From the NCBI GenBank assembly GCA_946221065.1, contig CAMIIO010000009.1, forward strand, positions 1-64,000: 64,000 bases of DNA, written 5' to 3'. The notes beneath the pieces are model-generated. The model saw only the letters and a list, made by a program, of their open reading frames with translations. It was not told the DNA's origin and searched no databases. Every line of letters starts with the position of its first letter. The stretch's first letter is position 1. The DNA is from an uncultured Rothia sp. (GTDB lineage: Bacteria; Actinomycetota; Actinomycetes; Actinomycetales; Micrococcaceae). Position numbers and translations under genes: made by a program. Below are positions 45,141-53,679 of this stretch, piece by piece.

Positions 45141-46862
45141 TTATTCCTTAACCCAGCCGATATTAGACCAACGTTGTGGGTCAGCGTCGGGGCCACCGAA
45201 GAGCGAGGGACCGTAGTTAGCCAACCCCTTCTTCACCATCATGATAGATGGGCCGTTGAACATGGGAGCCATGGTGGCATACTTCTCCAAGAACTTCCGC
45301 TCAATCTCATTGCACTTCTTGTGGCGTTCCTTGTCGTCCTTAATGACCGACATTTCCTCAATAAGCTTGTCGATTTCCTTATCGCCGGCGTCATCAGGGT
45401 TGTTGCTCGAAAGCCAGTACTGGCTTGTCACCGAGGTAGCGTCCGAACCCACGCTATAACCGGAGAACGTAAACTCGTACTCATTATTACCCATAACGGT
45501 TCCAAAATCAGATTCCGGCTTATTATCAATGGTGCATTCAATACCAGCGGACTTCATCTGCTGAACCATGGTCTGCGCTATCGCGGAACCTACCGGATCA
45601 TCACCAAAGCTAGTAATCGAGAACTTAGCGTTCTTACCGTCCTTCTTGTAGAAGTCGCCTTCCTTCTTATAGCCGGCATCCTCAAGAATCTTGGCGGCGT
45701 CCCAGTTCTTCACGACGTCGTCAAAATTATTCTCATAGTAGTCAGAGAACGGCATGAGCATCATCGAACCGGGAAGCTCCTCGGACCAATTCAAACCATT
45801 GAAGCGAATTTCCACCAGGGCCTTACGGTCAATCGAAGCCATAATAGCCTTACGCAGCTCCACGGGAATACGACCGGAAGCCATATCCATGCCACCGGCG
45901 AAGAGACGCTGACCGCGGCGCATCTCGGTATCAGCCACACCCTGAACGTCATTGAATGCGGTGAGAGTATTAGCGCCAGCGGTATCAACCTCGCCGTTCT
46001 TGAAAGCCGCACGGGTAGCAGAAGGCTCCATCTGGCGGAAAACAATCTGATCCAGCAGTGGCTTCTCTCCCCACCACTTATCATTGGGCTTAAGGGTCAG
46101 ACGCTTCTCGGAAGAGTTCCACTCATCCACAGTAAACGGACCGGCGCCCCACTCGGGGTGAACCTTATCCACAAAACCATCGTTGAATACCTTGGGATCC
46201 TCCAGAGCCGGGTGCAACAGACGATAGAAAATACCTTCAATGGGGTAGAAGGGCTTCTTCATAGTGACCTTGATGGCGTCGCCGTCTTGCTCAATGGTGT
46301 CAATCGCAGCATAGGAGCCGGGGTCAATAATGTTGTAATCCGGATTCTCGCCACTCAGAATCTTATGCGTTGCCCGAAATGCCTTCAGATCCATCGGTGT
46401 TCCGTCGTTGAACTTAGCCTTGGGGTTCACCTTAATACGGTGGACCTGCTTACCACCTTCTTCAGTGGTTTCAAAAGACTCGCAGAAATCGGGGTTGATG
46501 GTGGATTTACCCTCGTAATCGCTCATCCACATACCGCTGATTGCCACGGTGTGAATCGGAGACATCGCAAAAATGTTATCGCTGCTATTACCGTTCTGGT
46601 TGACAGGGCTAAAGTCGGGGCCCAGGTTACCCGCCGCTAGCGTGAGCGTGCCACCTTCTTTGAGTTCAGAACGTTCCTTGGGGTTGATACTCACGAGCTT
46701 GGCAATGTCCTCGCCCACCCCGAGCGCAGAGGCAGACTCTGCATTGGTTGAGTTTCCTCCATTACCGCCACCGCAAGCAGCGAGCAATCCAATGGAACCA
46801 ATGGCGGTTCCAGCGAGCAGGGTGCGGCGGTTGAATGCGAGGTTTGCAATCTTATTGTTCAT
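45141..46862 (-). CDS. Peptide ABC transporter substrate-binding lipoprotein, paralogue 1
   Basis: A 573-residue family 5 binding protein and the first of four after the transporter genes. Signal: NLAFNRRTLLAGTAIGSIGLLAAC. It shares with the others SASALGVGEDIAKLVSINP, FNDGTPMDLKAFRATHKILSG, WWGEKPLLDQIVFRQMEPSATRAAFKNGEVD and the closing NIGWVKE. AAAGGAAAA lies upstream of the ATG. The 455-bp gap before it holds a terminator and a large palindrome, so it may be expressed at a different level from dppBCDF. Confidence 0.9.
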   Translation of the reverse strand: MNNKIANLAFNRRTLLAGTAIGSIGLLAACGGGNGGNSTNAESASALGVGEDIAKLVSINPKERSELKEGGTLTLAAGNLGPDFSPVNQNGNSSDNIFAMSPIHTVAISGMWMSDYEGKSTINPDFCESFETTEEGGKQVHRIKVNPKAKFNDGTPMDLKAFRATHKILSGENPDYNIIDPGSYAAIDTIEQDGDAIKVTMKKPFYPIEGIFYRLLHPALEDPKVFNDGFVDKVHPEWGAGPFTVDEWNSSEKRLTLKPNDKWWGEKPLLDQIVFRQMEPSATRAAFKNGEVDTAGANTLTAFNDVQGVADTEMRRGQRLFAGGMDMASGRIPVELRKAIMASIDRKALVEIRFNGLNWSEELPGSMMLMPFSDYYENNFDDVVKNWDAAKILEDAGYKKEGDFYKKDGKNAKFSITSFGDDPVGSAIAQTMVQQMKSAGIECTIDNKPESDFGTVMGNNEYEFTFSGYSVGSDATSVTSQYWLSSNNPDDAGDKEIDKLIEEMSVIKDDKERHKKCNEIERKFLEKYATMAPMFNGPSIMMVKKGLANYGPSLFGGPDADPQRWSNIGWVKE

Positions 46863-47141
46863 GATCGATTTTCCTTTATCGAGAAGGGCAACGCGAAGTA
46901 AAAAGATATATCATCACACGTCAGGATATGTGACCCATACCTCAACATCTTGATGTATATCAAACACTGATTCTGCGCAAACGGCAAGATGAAACACCGA
47001 AAAAATTTTAGGTAAATCTTTACCCCAGATCCAGAATTTCCATTTACCCTAATAAACCGCTCCGCCTCATTCAAAACCGTCTCACTGTGCGGTTTTTATG
47101 ACGCCTACCACCTCAAATATGACGCCCACCCCACTCCGCGC

Positions 47142-47214
47142 GCGGTACGTACCGCAAAAAGTGTTTTATCGCGCAAAAAATGCGCGATAAAGTTCGTTTT
47201 GCGGTACGTACCGC
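47142..47214. repeat. Large nested palindrome
   Basis: Two 34-nt arms (47142-47175, 47181-47214) that pair at about 29 positions around a 5-nt loop. The outer 14 bp of each arm, gcggtacgtaccgc, is itself a perfect palindrome, so the site could serve as a pair of operators as well as a hairpin. Flanking CCACCCCACTCCGC and GCGGGGGTGGGGGAGG could extend the stem. Confidence 0.7.
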
Positions 47215-47236
47215 AGGCGGGGGTGGGGGAGGTCAC

Positions 47237-47276
47237 AGAAAAGCCGGGGTGTCCCTTATCAGAGACACTCCCGGCT
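47237..47276 (-). terminator. Terminator of the dppBCDF genes
   Basis: AGCCGGGAGTGTC/GACACCCCGGCT-type stem read on the minus strand with CTTTTC after it, 42 bp beyond the stop of the fused ATPase gene. Confidence 0.7.
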
Positions 47277-47317
47277 TCACCTTTATCGGCTACAGCTCTT
47301 CACAACACCAGTACGGC

Positions 47318-49498
47318 TTACGCGCGCACCGAACCGGCAGAATCATTATCTGCCCCATCCGCCAAGCCATTGTTTGCAGCGATTTCCGCGGCGGCGTCAG
47401 CATGAGACTGAGTGGTAGCCACCTCCTCATTCGGGAAGTAGCACGCATAACCATGATCCTCACCCGGAACGTTCGTCACCTCCGGATGCTCGGCAACACA
47501 CTTTGCCTGCTTATCCTCAGGCAATAGCTTGAAGATAGGGCAACGGGTGCTAAACGGGCAGCCCTTGGGAGCATTAACCGGAGTGGGCAGATCGCCCTCC
47601 AGAATAATACGCTCGCGGGTCGCCTCAACTTCGGGATCCGGAACCGGAATAGCCGAAAGCAATGCGCGGGTGTACGGGTGAATCGGGTTGTCGAACACCT
47701 GGTCGACATCGCCAATTTCCATCACGCGCCCCAGATACATCACTGCTACACGGTCCGAAGCATGACGAACCACCGCAAGGTCGTGAGCCACCATCAGATA
47801 GCTCAGACCCAGGTCCGCACGCAATTTCTCCAGCAGGTTAATCACACCTGCCTGAACCGACACGTCCAGTGCGGAAACCGGCTCATCCAACGCCACCAGC
47901 TTAGGGTTCACCGCCAGCGCGCGGGCAATACCAATACGTTGACGCTGACCACCGGAGAACTGGTTGGGGAAGCGGTTTACATGGTCGGGCTGCAAGCCCA
48001 CGGTACGCATGAGTTCCATGACGCGGCGCTGAATCTTCTTCTTGTCCCAGCCCTGGTTTTCCAGCGGCTCGGCAAGTACCTCGTACACGGTAAAACGCGG
48101 GTCTAGCGCGCCAGTGGGATCCTGGAACACCATCTGCTGATTCTTGCGCATCTTGATGATTTCGGACGCCGAGATGCCGTCCTTAGTAGATACGCCGTTG
48201 ACCACGATCTCGCCGTCAGTCTCTTTGGAGAACTCCATGATCTCCAGCAGAGTGGTGGTCTTGCCACAACCGGACTCGCCCACAATGGAGAAGCACTCGC
48301 CCTCACGAATATCAAAGGACACACCGTTCACGGCCTTCACCGTGCCCACGCGGCGCTTCACCAGCGAACCCTTCATCAGCGGGAAGTGCTTCTTAAGGTT
48401 CTTTACCTCGATGACGGCGGGGCGCTGTTCGCGCGGGATTGAATCGTATTTGGAAACGGGCACTTCGGGAACCGGGTAGAGATCCTCGGGGCGGGAGTCA
48501 ACCAAGTGCTCGGCAATATCTGCGGCGGCAAAGTGACCTTCACCGGCACCGGGAATCAGACGGAGCTCGGGCTCACCGACGCCTTCCTTACAGCACTGAC
48601 CGCCAGCTTTGGAGATAGGACAACGAGGGCGGAAGGAACAGTCGGTGACTTCGTGGAGCAGGTTGGGTGGGGTGCCCTCAATAGGAACCAGAGACACCTT
48701 ATCCTTGCGGTCCACGCGGGGAACCGCACCCAGCAGACCGATGGTGTATGGGTGCGCGGGGTACTCGTAAATATCCGAGGCGCGAGCCTTCTCTACCGGC
48801 TTGCCGGCGTACATCACCATGATGTCATCTGCCATGCCTGCCACCACGCCGAGGTCGTGCGTAATCATAATGATTGCCGCGCCAGTCTCGTCCTGCGCCT
48901 TTTCCATGACTTCAAGCACCTGCGCCTGAATGGTTACGTCGAGCGCGGTGGTTGGCTCGTCCGCAATCAGCACGCGGGGGTCATTAGCAATTGCCATAGC
49001 GATCATCACGCGCTGGCGCATACCACCGGAAAATTCGTGCGGGAAGGAGCGCAAACGACTCTTGGGATCCGGGATACCCACCAGACGCATGAGCTCCACA
49101 CAGCGATCCTCAATGGCTCGCTTGCTCATACCTTTATTGTGAATCTTGAGCACTTCAGCGATCTGATCCCCAATGGTGTACACCGGGGTGAGCGAGCTTA
49201 GCGGGTCCTGGAAAATCATCGAGATTTCGTTACCGCGATACTTACCCATTGCCTTATCAGACAGCCCCAGGAGTTCCTGGCCTTTGTACTGGATAGAGCC
49301 GGTAATTTCTGCGGTAGTGGGGTGCAAGCCCATGATCGCCAGCGAAGCCACGGACTTACCGGAACCAGACTCGCCCACGATGCCCAGGGTTTTACCTTCG
49401 TGAAGGTCAAAATCGACGCCGCGAACCGCGTGAACCACGCCGTTTTCGGTATTGAAGGAAACGTTCAGGTCTTTGACGGAGAGAACGGGAGTGCTCAT
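47318..49498 (-). CDS. Peptide ABC transporter ATPase, DppD-DppF fusion
   Basis: A 726-residue protein holding two complete ATP-binding cassettes. Cassette 1 (about 1-330): Walker A GESGSGKS, signature FSGGMRQR, Walker B LIADEPT, then the oligopeptide-type Cys cluster CSFRPRCPISKAGGQCC. Cassette 2 (about 365-690): Walker A GESGCGKT, signature FSGGQRQR, VALDEPVSALDVS, then CPFSTRCPIF. In most bacteria these are two proteins (DppD and DppF). The tail is Ala/Asp-rich. Start is 1 bp after the permease stop, so it is tightly coupled; it energises uptake through DppB-DppC. Confidence 0.93.
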   Translation of the reverse strand: MSTPVLSVKDLNVSFNTENGVVHAVRGVDFDLHEGKTLGIVGESGSGKSVASLAIMGLHPTTAEITGSIQYKGQELLGLSDKAMGKYRGNEISMIFQDPLSSLTPVYTIGDQIAEVLKIHNKGMSKRAIEDRCVELMRLVGIPDPKSRLRSFPHEFSGGMRQRVMIAMAIANDPRVLIADEPTTALDVTIQAQVLEVMEKAQDETGAAIIMITHDLGVVAGMADDIMVMYAGKPVEKARASDIYEYPAHPYTIGLLGAVPRVDRKDKVSLVPIEGTPPNLLHEVTDCSFRPRCPISKAGGQCCKEGVGEPELRLIPGAGEGHFAAADIAEHLVDSRPEDLYPVPEVPVSKYDSIPREQRPAVIEVKNLKKHFPLMKGSLVKRRVGTVKAVNGVSFDIREGECFSIVGESGCGKTTTLLEIMEFSKETDGEIVVNGVSTKDGISASEIIKMRKNQQMVFQDPTGALDPRFTVYEVLAEPLENQGWDKKKIQRRVMELMRTVGLQPDHVNRFPNQFSGGQRQRIGIARALAVNPKLVALDEPVSALDVSVQAGVINLLEKLRADLGLSYLMVAHDLAVVRHASDRVAVMYLGRVMEIGDVDQVFDNPIHPYTRALLSAIPVPDPEVEATRERIILEGDLPTPVNAPKGCPFSTRCPIFKLLPEDKQAKCVAEHPEVTNVPGEDHGYACYFPNEEVATTQSHADAAAEIAANNGLADGADNDSAGSVRA

Positions 49499-50491
49499 TT
49501 ACTTCGCCTGCTCTTTCTTAGTCTGCTTCTTAGCCTTACCCACGGATAGGGAGGTGGGGTCAAATGCGTCACGCAAACCGTCGTTCATCAACGAGAGCGG
49601 ACCTACCAGCAAGAAGAACAAAATCATGGGAATCCAGAACATCCACGGCAGGGTGTTGATCTGGCTTGATGCCTGAGCAATTAAAGAACCGAGTGAGTAG
49701 TTGGGGTACTTCACGCCAATGCCCACGAAGGTGTAAGCAACCTCGGAAAGAATTGCTAAGGTGATACCGCGAGTAAAGTTCAGCACCAGCAGCGAGCCGA
49801 TGTTCGGAACCAGGTGGCGCCACACAATCTTGAAGGGGTGAACGCCCATGTAGCGGGCGGCTTTCACGTAGTCACGCTGGATTAGCGACATCGCCATGGA
49901 ACGAACCACACGGGCGTCGTACATCCAGGAGAATACCAACAGCGCAATAGTCAGAATCACCCAGCCGGGTAGGGCGTCACGGATAGCTTTGCCGCCTGCA
50001 CCGTTAACCACAATAGCGATTACCAGAAGCTGGGGTGCCATCATGAGGGTTTCCAGGAAGAACAGCATTACGCTATCTACCTTGCCGCCGAAGTACGCCA
50101 TAATACAGCCGTACACGGCGGAAATAATCATGCAGACAAAGCCAACGATTAGACCGATTGCCATGGAGGTACGCACACCCTCAACAGCCTGAGCAAATAA
50201 ATCAGTGCCGGCGCTCGTTGTACCAAACCAGTGCTCGGAGGAAGGCCCGGTTGCCATGTATAGCGGGTCAATAGTGTTGGTGTCCCATTTGGAGATAAAT
50301 CCACCAAAGATACCGAAGAGGCCCACCAGAACAAAAATTACTAAGCCAACGACAGCCGTCTTATTGCGAAAGAAGCGGCGAGCAATAATGGTTGACTTGT
50401 TAATGATTTTAAAGTCAGGGTTTTCGATTTGCTCTTCGGTCACGTCGTCCGGACGAGGAGGCATATTTTCTACGGGAGCTGCAGCAGTCAT
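49499..50491 (-). CDS. dppC: Peptide ABC transporter permease DppC
   Basis: A 330-residue membrane permease with an N-terminal OppC_N segment (FFRNKTAVVGLVIFVLVGLFGIFGG) and the BPD transmembrane domain; the ATPase-contact EAA-like loop is AARYMGVHPFKIVWRHLVPNIG near residue 215. Forms the channel with DppB. It overlaps dppB by one base (TAATG) and abuts dppDF. A 50-residue cytoplasmic N-terminus precedes the first helix. Confidence 0.92.
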   Translation of the reverse strand: MTAAAPVENMPPRPDDVTEEQIENPDFKIINKSTIIARRFFRNKTAVVGLVIFVLVGLFGIFGGFISKWDTNTIDPLYMATGPSSEHWFGTTSAGTDLFAQAVEGVRTSMAIGLIVGFVCMIISAVYGCIMAYFGGKVDSVMLFFLETLMMAPQLLVIAIVVNGAGGKAIRDALPGWVILTIALLVFSWMYDARVVRSMAMSLIQRDYVKAARYMGVHPFKIVWRHLVPNIGSLLVLNFTRGITLAILSEVAYTFVGIGVKYPNYSLGSLIAQASSQINTLPWMFWIPMILFFLLVGPLSLMNDGLRDAFDPTSLSVGKAKKQTKKEQAK

Positions 50492-51474
50492 TACTTCATC
50501 CTCACTCGTGGATCAACAATGGTGGTTGCGATATCCGCCAGGATTGCACCGATAGCGAAGATCACTGCACCGTAGGCAAGGGTAGCGGTTGCCACGTTAA
50601 CGTCCTGCTTGCCAATGGCTTCCAGGGACCACAGTCCGACGCCGGGCCAGGCAAAGATTGCCTCGGCAAAGAAGCCGCCGGAGAAGATCGCGGGAACGGT
50701 GAAGGCGATGGATTGCGCAACGGGAATGAAGGAGACGCGCAGCGCGTGGCGAGTGATCGCCTGATTGCGGGTCAAGCCCTTAGCGCGTGCGGTACGCACG
50801 AAGTCTGCGTTCACGTTATCCAGTAGGTACTGACGCTGTGAAATCTGGTAGCCACCCCAGGACATGATGGTGATACAGAAAGTAGGCACCAGGTAGTGAG
50901 CAGCCATGTCTACGATGGTGGGCCAGCCCGGTGCGACGCCGGGGGAAGAGATACCGGTGACGTAGAAGATACGGTGCCCGGCAGACTGGTTGATAGCCAC
51001 CGCGCCGAGCTGAACCAAGAAGTAGCCGATGGGTGCGGGGATAATGTACACCAGGTAGGAGTAGCCGGTGATAATACGGTCAGATGCCTTGTACTGGCGA
51101 GCCGCCGAGAACACACCCAAAGCCACACCGATAATCAATGAGAGAATAATGGCTGCCAGGAATAAACGGGTTGAAACCCATACGCGCTGACCGAACTCAC
51201 TGTTCACATAGGCGCCGCTTGGTGAGCGTCCCCAGTCGAAGTGGAAAATAATGTTGCTGAGCCATTCAACGTAGCGCTCCCAAGCGCTCTTCGTCGGATC
51301 CAGCCCCAGAGAAGCAAAGTTTTGTTGAACCTGTTCGGGTGTGGGACGTGGAATTTTTTCCTGCTCCAGCAAAGCAGGGTTCATGGTTTGCACAGCGAGG
51401 AAGTAACCTGCGCTGGTGATCAGAAAGATCATGACAACGTAAGTCAGAGAACGGCGAAGGATGTACTTAAACAT
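50491..51474 (-). CDS. dppB: Peptide ABC transporter permease DppB
   Basis: A 327-residue permease: first helix RRSLTYVVMIFLITSAGYFLAVQ, a large periplasmic-side loop, then the BPD domain with the EAA-like loop TARAKGLTRNQAITRHALRVSFIPVAQS near residue 230 and a closing DIATTIVDPRVRMK typical of DppB. It is the first gene of the dppB-dppC-dppDF unit on the minus strand. GGAGCTACTC precedes the ATG. The first loop between helices I and II is longer than in E. coli DppB. Confidence 0.92.
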   Translation of the reverse strand: MFKYILRRSLTYVVMIFLITSAGYFLAVQTMNPALLEQEKIPRPTPEQVQQNFASLGLDPTKSAWERYVEWLSNIIFHFDWGRSPSGAYVNSEFGQRVWVSTRLFLAAIILSLIIGVALGVFSAARQYKASDRIITGYSYLVYIIPAPIGYFLVQLGAVAINQSAGHRIFYVTGISSPGVAPGWPTIVDMAAHYLVPTFCITIMSWGGYQISQRQYLLDNVNADFVRTARAKGLTRNQAITRHALRVSFIPVAQSIAFTVPAIFSGGFFAEAIFAWPGVGLWSLEAIGKQDVNVATATLAYGAVIFAIGAILADIATTIVDPRVRMK

Positions 51475-51767
51475 TGAGTAGCTCCTTCGCTCCCTGACAC
51501 AGTCTGTTAGTGAGCATGTGTGTGCCTATCGAATTTTACTGAGTCAATGTGACCCAAACCACCTAAATTTACAATTGTAGAAATCTTATAGCTTAGATGA
51601 CCTAGTGACCAAACCACTCTACCGTGATTCCTCATAACTTATGCCACGGATTACAGCATGCACATCGACCCACATATCTCAGATACTGAAGTTGGCATGA
51701 AAAACGAGGTGCCCACCAGAGCATTACACCCTCGCAAGCACCCCGCAATTTAGGGCTAATCAGGAGC

Positions 51768-52736
51768 TTAACCTCGCGTCATTTTATTGCGATACTCCCC
51801 ATGACCACCCGATAAATCCGCGCGCAAAGCTTCCACATTATGAGAAATCAACTCTTCAGAGTTTACAGGACGGCCGCCGGCAGCGTGCGGAGTAATCACT
51901 ACGTTTTTAGCCTCCCACAGCGGATTATCGGCAGGCAACGGCTCCTCCGAGGCCACATCCAGCGCCGCCCCGGCAATCTTGCCAGAGTTCAACGCCTGAA
52001 TAAGATCCGATTCATTCACCGTAGTTCCGCGGCCAACATTCACCACATAGGCATGTGCAGGTAGCTGCTCCAAGACGTTGGCATTCAACGCATTCTTAGT
52101 CTCATCGCTGGTGGGAAGAATCATCACCAGCACATCAGTTTCCGGAAGAACCTCACCCATCTGCTCCTCGGTAACCACCGGGAAACCATCGCGCTCCCCC
52201 GCGCTACGAGCCACACCCGTCACCTGCGCGCCAAAGGCATCAAACAGACGCGCGGTTTCCTTGCCAATGGAACCAAATCCCCAAATCAGCACTTTTGCCC
52301 CAAGAAGCGTGGTGACCTTACCCTCGGGGTGCAGTTCCTGGGCACCGCCCAGCTCCGACGCCCAGCGATTTTCCTCCTGAGCCTTCGCAAGGGCTGGCAA
52401 GAAACGAATAAAATTCAGGGTGAGCGCGAGCGCGTGCTCGGCAACGGTTAGTGAATGCAGACCACTTCCAGAGGCAATGATTGCTTCTTCACGAAAACCC
52501 GCCGCGCGCACCTGATCAGGGCCAGCCAAAAGAGCCTGAACCAGCTTGACCTGCCGCAGGTTTTGGGCGGCGTCCTTTAACTGCTCGTTGGTATTTGCCC
52601 AGGCAATAAGGACGTCGGCGTCATAGTGTTCGGAAGGAAGAAGCTCGGTGGGATCGTAGGAGATAAGCTGGTCGTCGGGGGTAAGCCCGAGTTTTGATTC
52701 ATCAAGTGCAACGCTGGTTGGGGCAAGAATTTTCAC
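51768..52736 (-). CDS. D-2-hydroxyacid dehydrogenase
   Basis: A 322-residue NAD-binding dehydrogenase. The nucleotide-binding loop is VLIWGFGSIGKETARLFDAFGAQVTGV; the catalytic triad is visible as the Arg in VVNVGRGTTVNESDL, the Glu in ALDVASEEPLP and the His in ITPHAAGG. It reduces 2-keto acids or oxidises D-2-hydroxy acids in the cytoplasm. GTG at 52736 is chosen because GAGGAG lies 7 nt upstream and homologues start with the KILAPT strand; a longer frame is rejected. Exact substrate unknown. Confidence 0.88.
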   Translation of the reverse strand: MKILAPTSVALDESKLGLTPDDQLISYDPTELLPSEHYDADVLIAWANTNEQLKDAAQNLRQVKLVQALLAGPDQVRAAGFREEAIIASGSGLHSLTVAEHALALTLNFIRFLPALAKAQEENRWASELGGAQELHPEGKVTTLLGAKVLIWGFGSIGKETARLFDAFGAQVTGVARSAGERDGFPVVTEEQMGEVLPETDVLVMILPTSDETKNALNANVLEQLPAHAYVVNVGRGTTVNESDLIQALNSGKIAGAALDVASEEPLPADNPLWEAKNVVITPHAAGGRPVNSEELISHNVEALRADLSGGHGEYRNKMTRG

Positions 52737-52856
52737 GGAATACTCCTCTAGTGAGAAAAAGAACTTTCCCTTCCAGTCTATGTGAGCAGACACACTTGGC
52801 AACCCCGGCGCTCTTTCCGGCCCGACGACGCACACCGCAGCGCGGCGTCAAACCGG

Positions 52857-53513
52857 CTAGTCCTCGCGAAGTAGCTGCTGAAAAATGCGCACGCTATCGC
52901 GAATCAGCTCGTTACGAACCTCCCCCTCGGGCAGTCCCGCCGAGAAATCCATATACCGCAGCACGCTGGAGGCGATCATGACCGAAGCCCGCTGTAAATT
53001 CCAGTTAGCGCCCTGCGGCTCCGAGCCTTCCGGCACGAACGAAAACTCGCCCCGGCGTCCGGCGCGGGCAAAGGTAGCCCAGTCAATAGTGCGCAAAAAC
53101 TCTTCCACTACCTGTTCGCTCTTGAGCATTAACACTTTAAGGCGGTGGCGTAGCTCCGGGTATTCCTCGGCTAGCTCGCGGTATTTTTTATACTTGCTTT
53201 CGGGCATTGCCTGCAACACCACGTCCAGCAGCAGGTGAACCACGCGCTCAAAAATATAGAAATCCTGCCGAGCCTTATCTGCTTCTAAGATTTCTGCGCT
53301 AACCACCGGCTCGCGTAGTCCCAGCACGGCGTCTTCCTTGGTGGCAAAATAGTTAAAGAACGTGCGCGGAGAGATTCCGGCGATTTCCGCGATTTCGTCG
53401 GTGGTGGTTTTTTTGAGGCCTTTTTCGCGCACCAAATCTACCGATGCCTGATGAATAGCGTTCCAGGTTCGTTCGCGACGGCGTTCACGTAAAGTTGGTT
53501 CAGGATTGTACAC
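52857..53513 (-). CDS. TetR-family regulator
   Basis: A 218-residue regulator with an N-terminal TetR domain: RERTWNAIHQASVDLVREKGLKKTTTDEIAEIAGISPRTFFNYFATKEDAVLG, the helix-turn-helix being at about residues 38-57. The C-terminal half is helical with no recognised ligand pocket. It is divergent from the cardiolipin synthase gene and lies 120 bp upstream of the hydroxyacid dehydrogenase; either could be its target (inference). Confidence 0.88.
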   Translation of the reverse strand: MYNPEPTLRERRRERTWNAIHQASVDLVREKGLKKTTTDEIAEIAGISPRTFFNYFATKEDAVLGLREPVVSAEILEADKARQDFYIFERVVHLLLDVVLQAMPESKYKKYRELAEEYPELRHRLKVLMLKSEQVVEEFLRTIDWATFARAGRRGEFSFVPEGSEPQGANWNLQRASVMIASSVLRYMDFSAGLPEGEVRNELIRDSVRIFQQLLRED

Positions 53514-53679
53514 CCCATCAGTCTATGCAGAACTGCAAACTTGCACAACTGCAATTTTATATGCCGGAGGGATGTAAGCAATAGAACATTCTTCACATCT
53601 GCGCTCTTAAAATCTCACCACAAACGCCCAGCTGTCCAGCCCCCAAGACCCTCCCCGCCCGGTTATATAGGATAGAACG

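Larger units (their letters stand above)
46863..47317. other. Gap between dppDF and binding-protein array
   Basis: No gene. Contains the terminator at 47237-47276 and the large palindrome at 47142-47214; the left part (46863-47100) is AT-rich and should hold the promoter of paralogue 1. Confidence 0.6.

Noticed and set aside
39338..46640. Long plus-strand frames (39338-40609, 41352-42152, 43164-44183, 45174-46640) antisense to the binding-protein genes
   Set aside because: Each mirrors a well-supported minus-strand gene, shares the paralogy only because the sense genes are paralogous, and lacks ribosome sites and family features.
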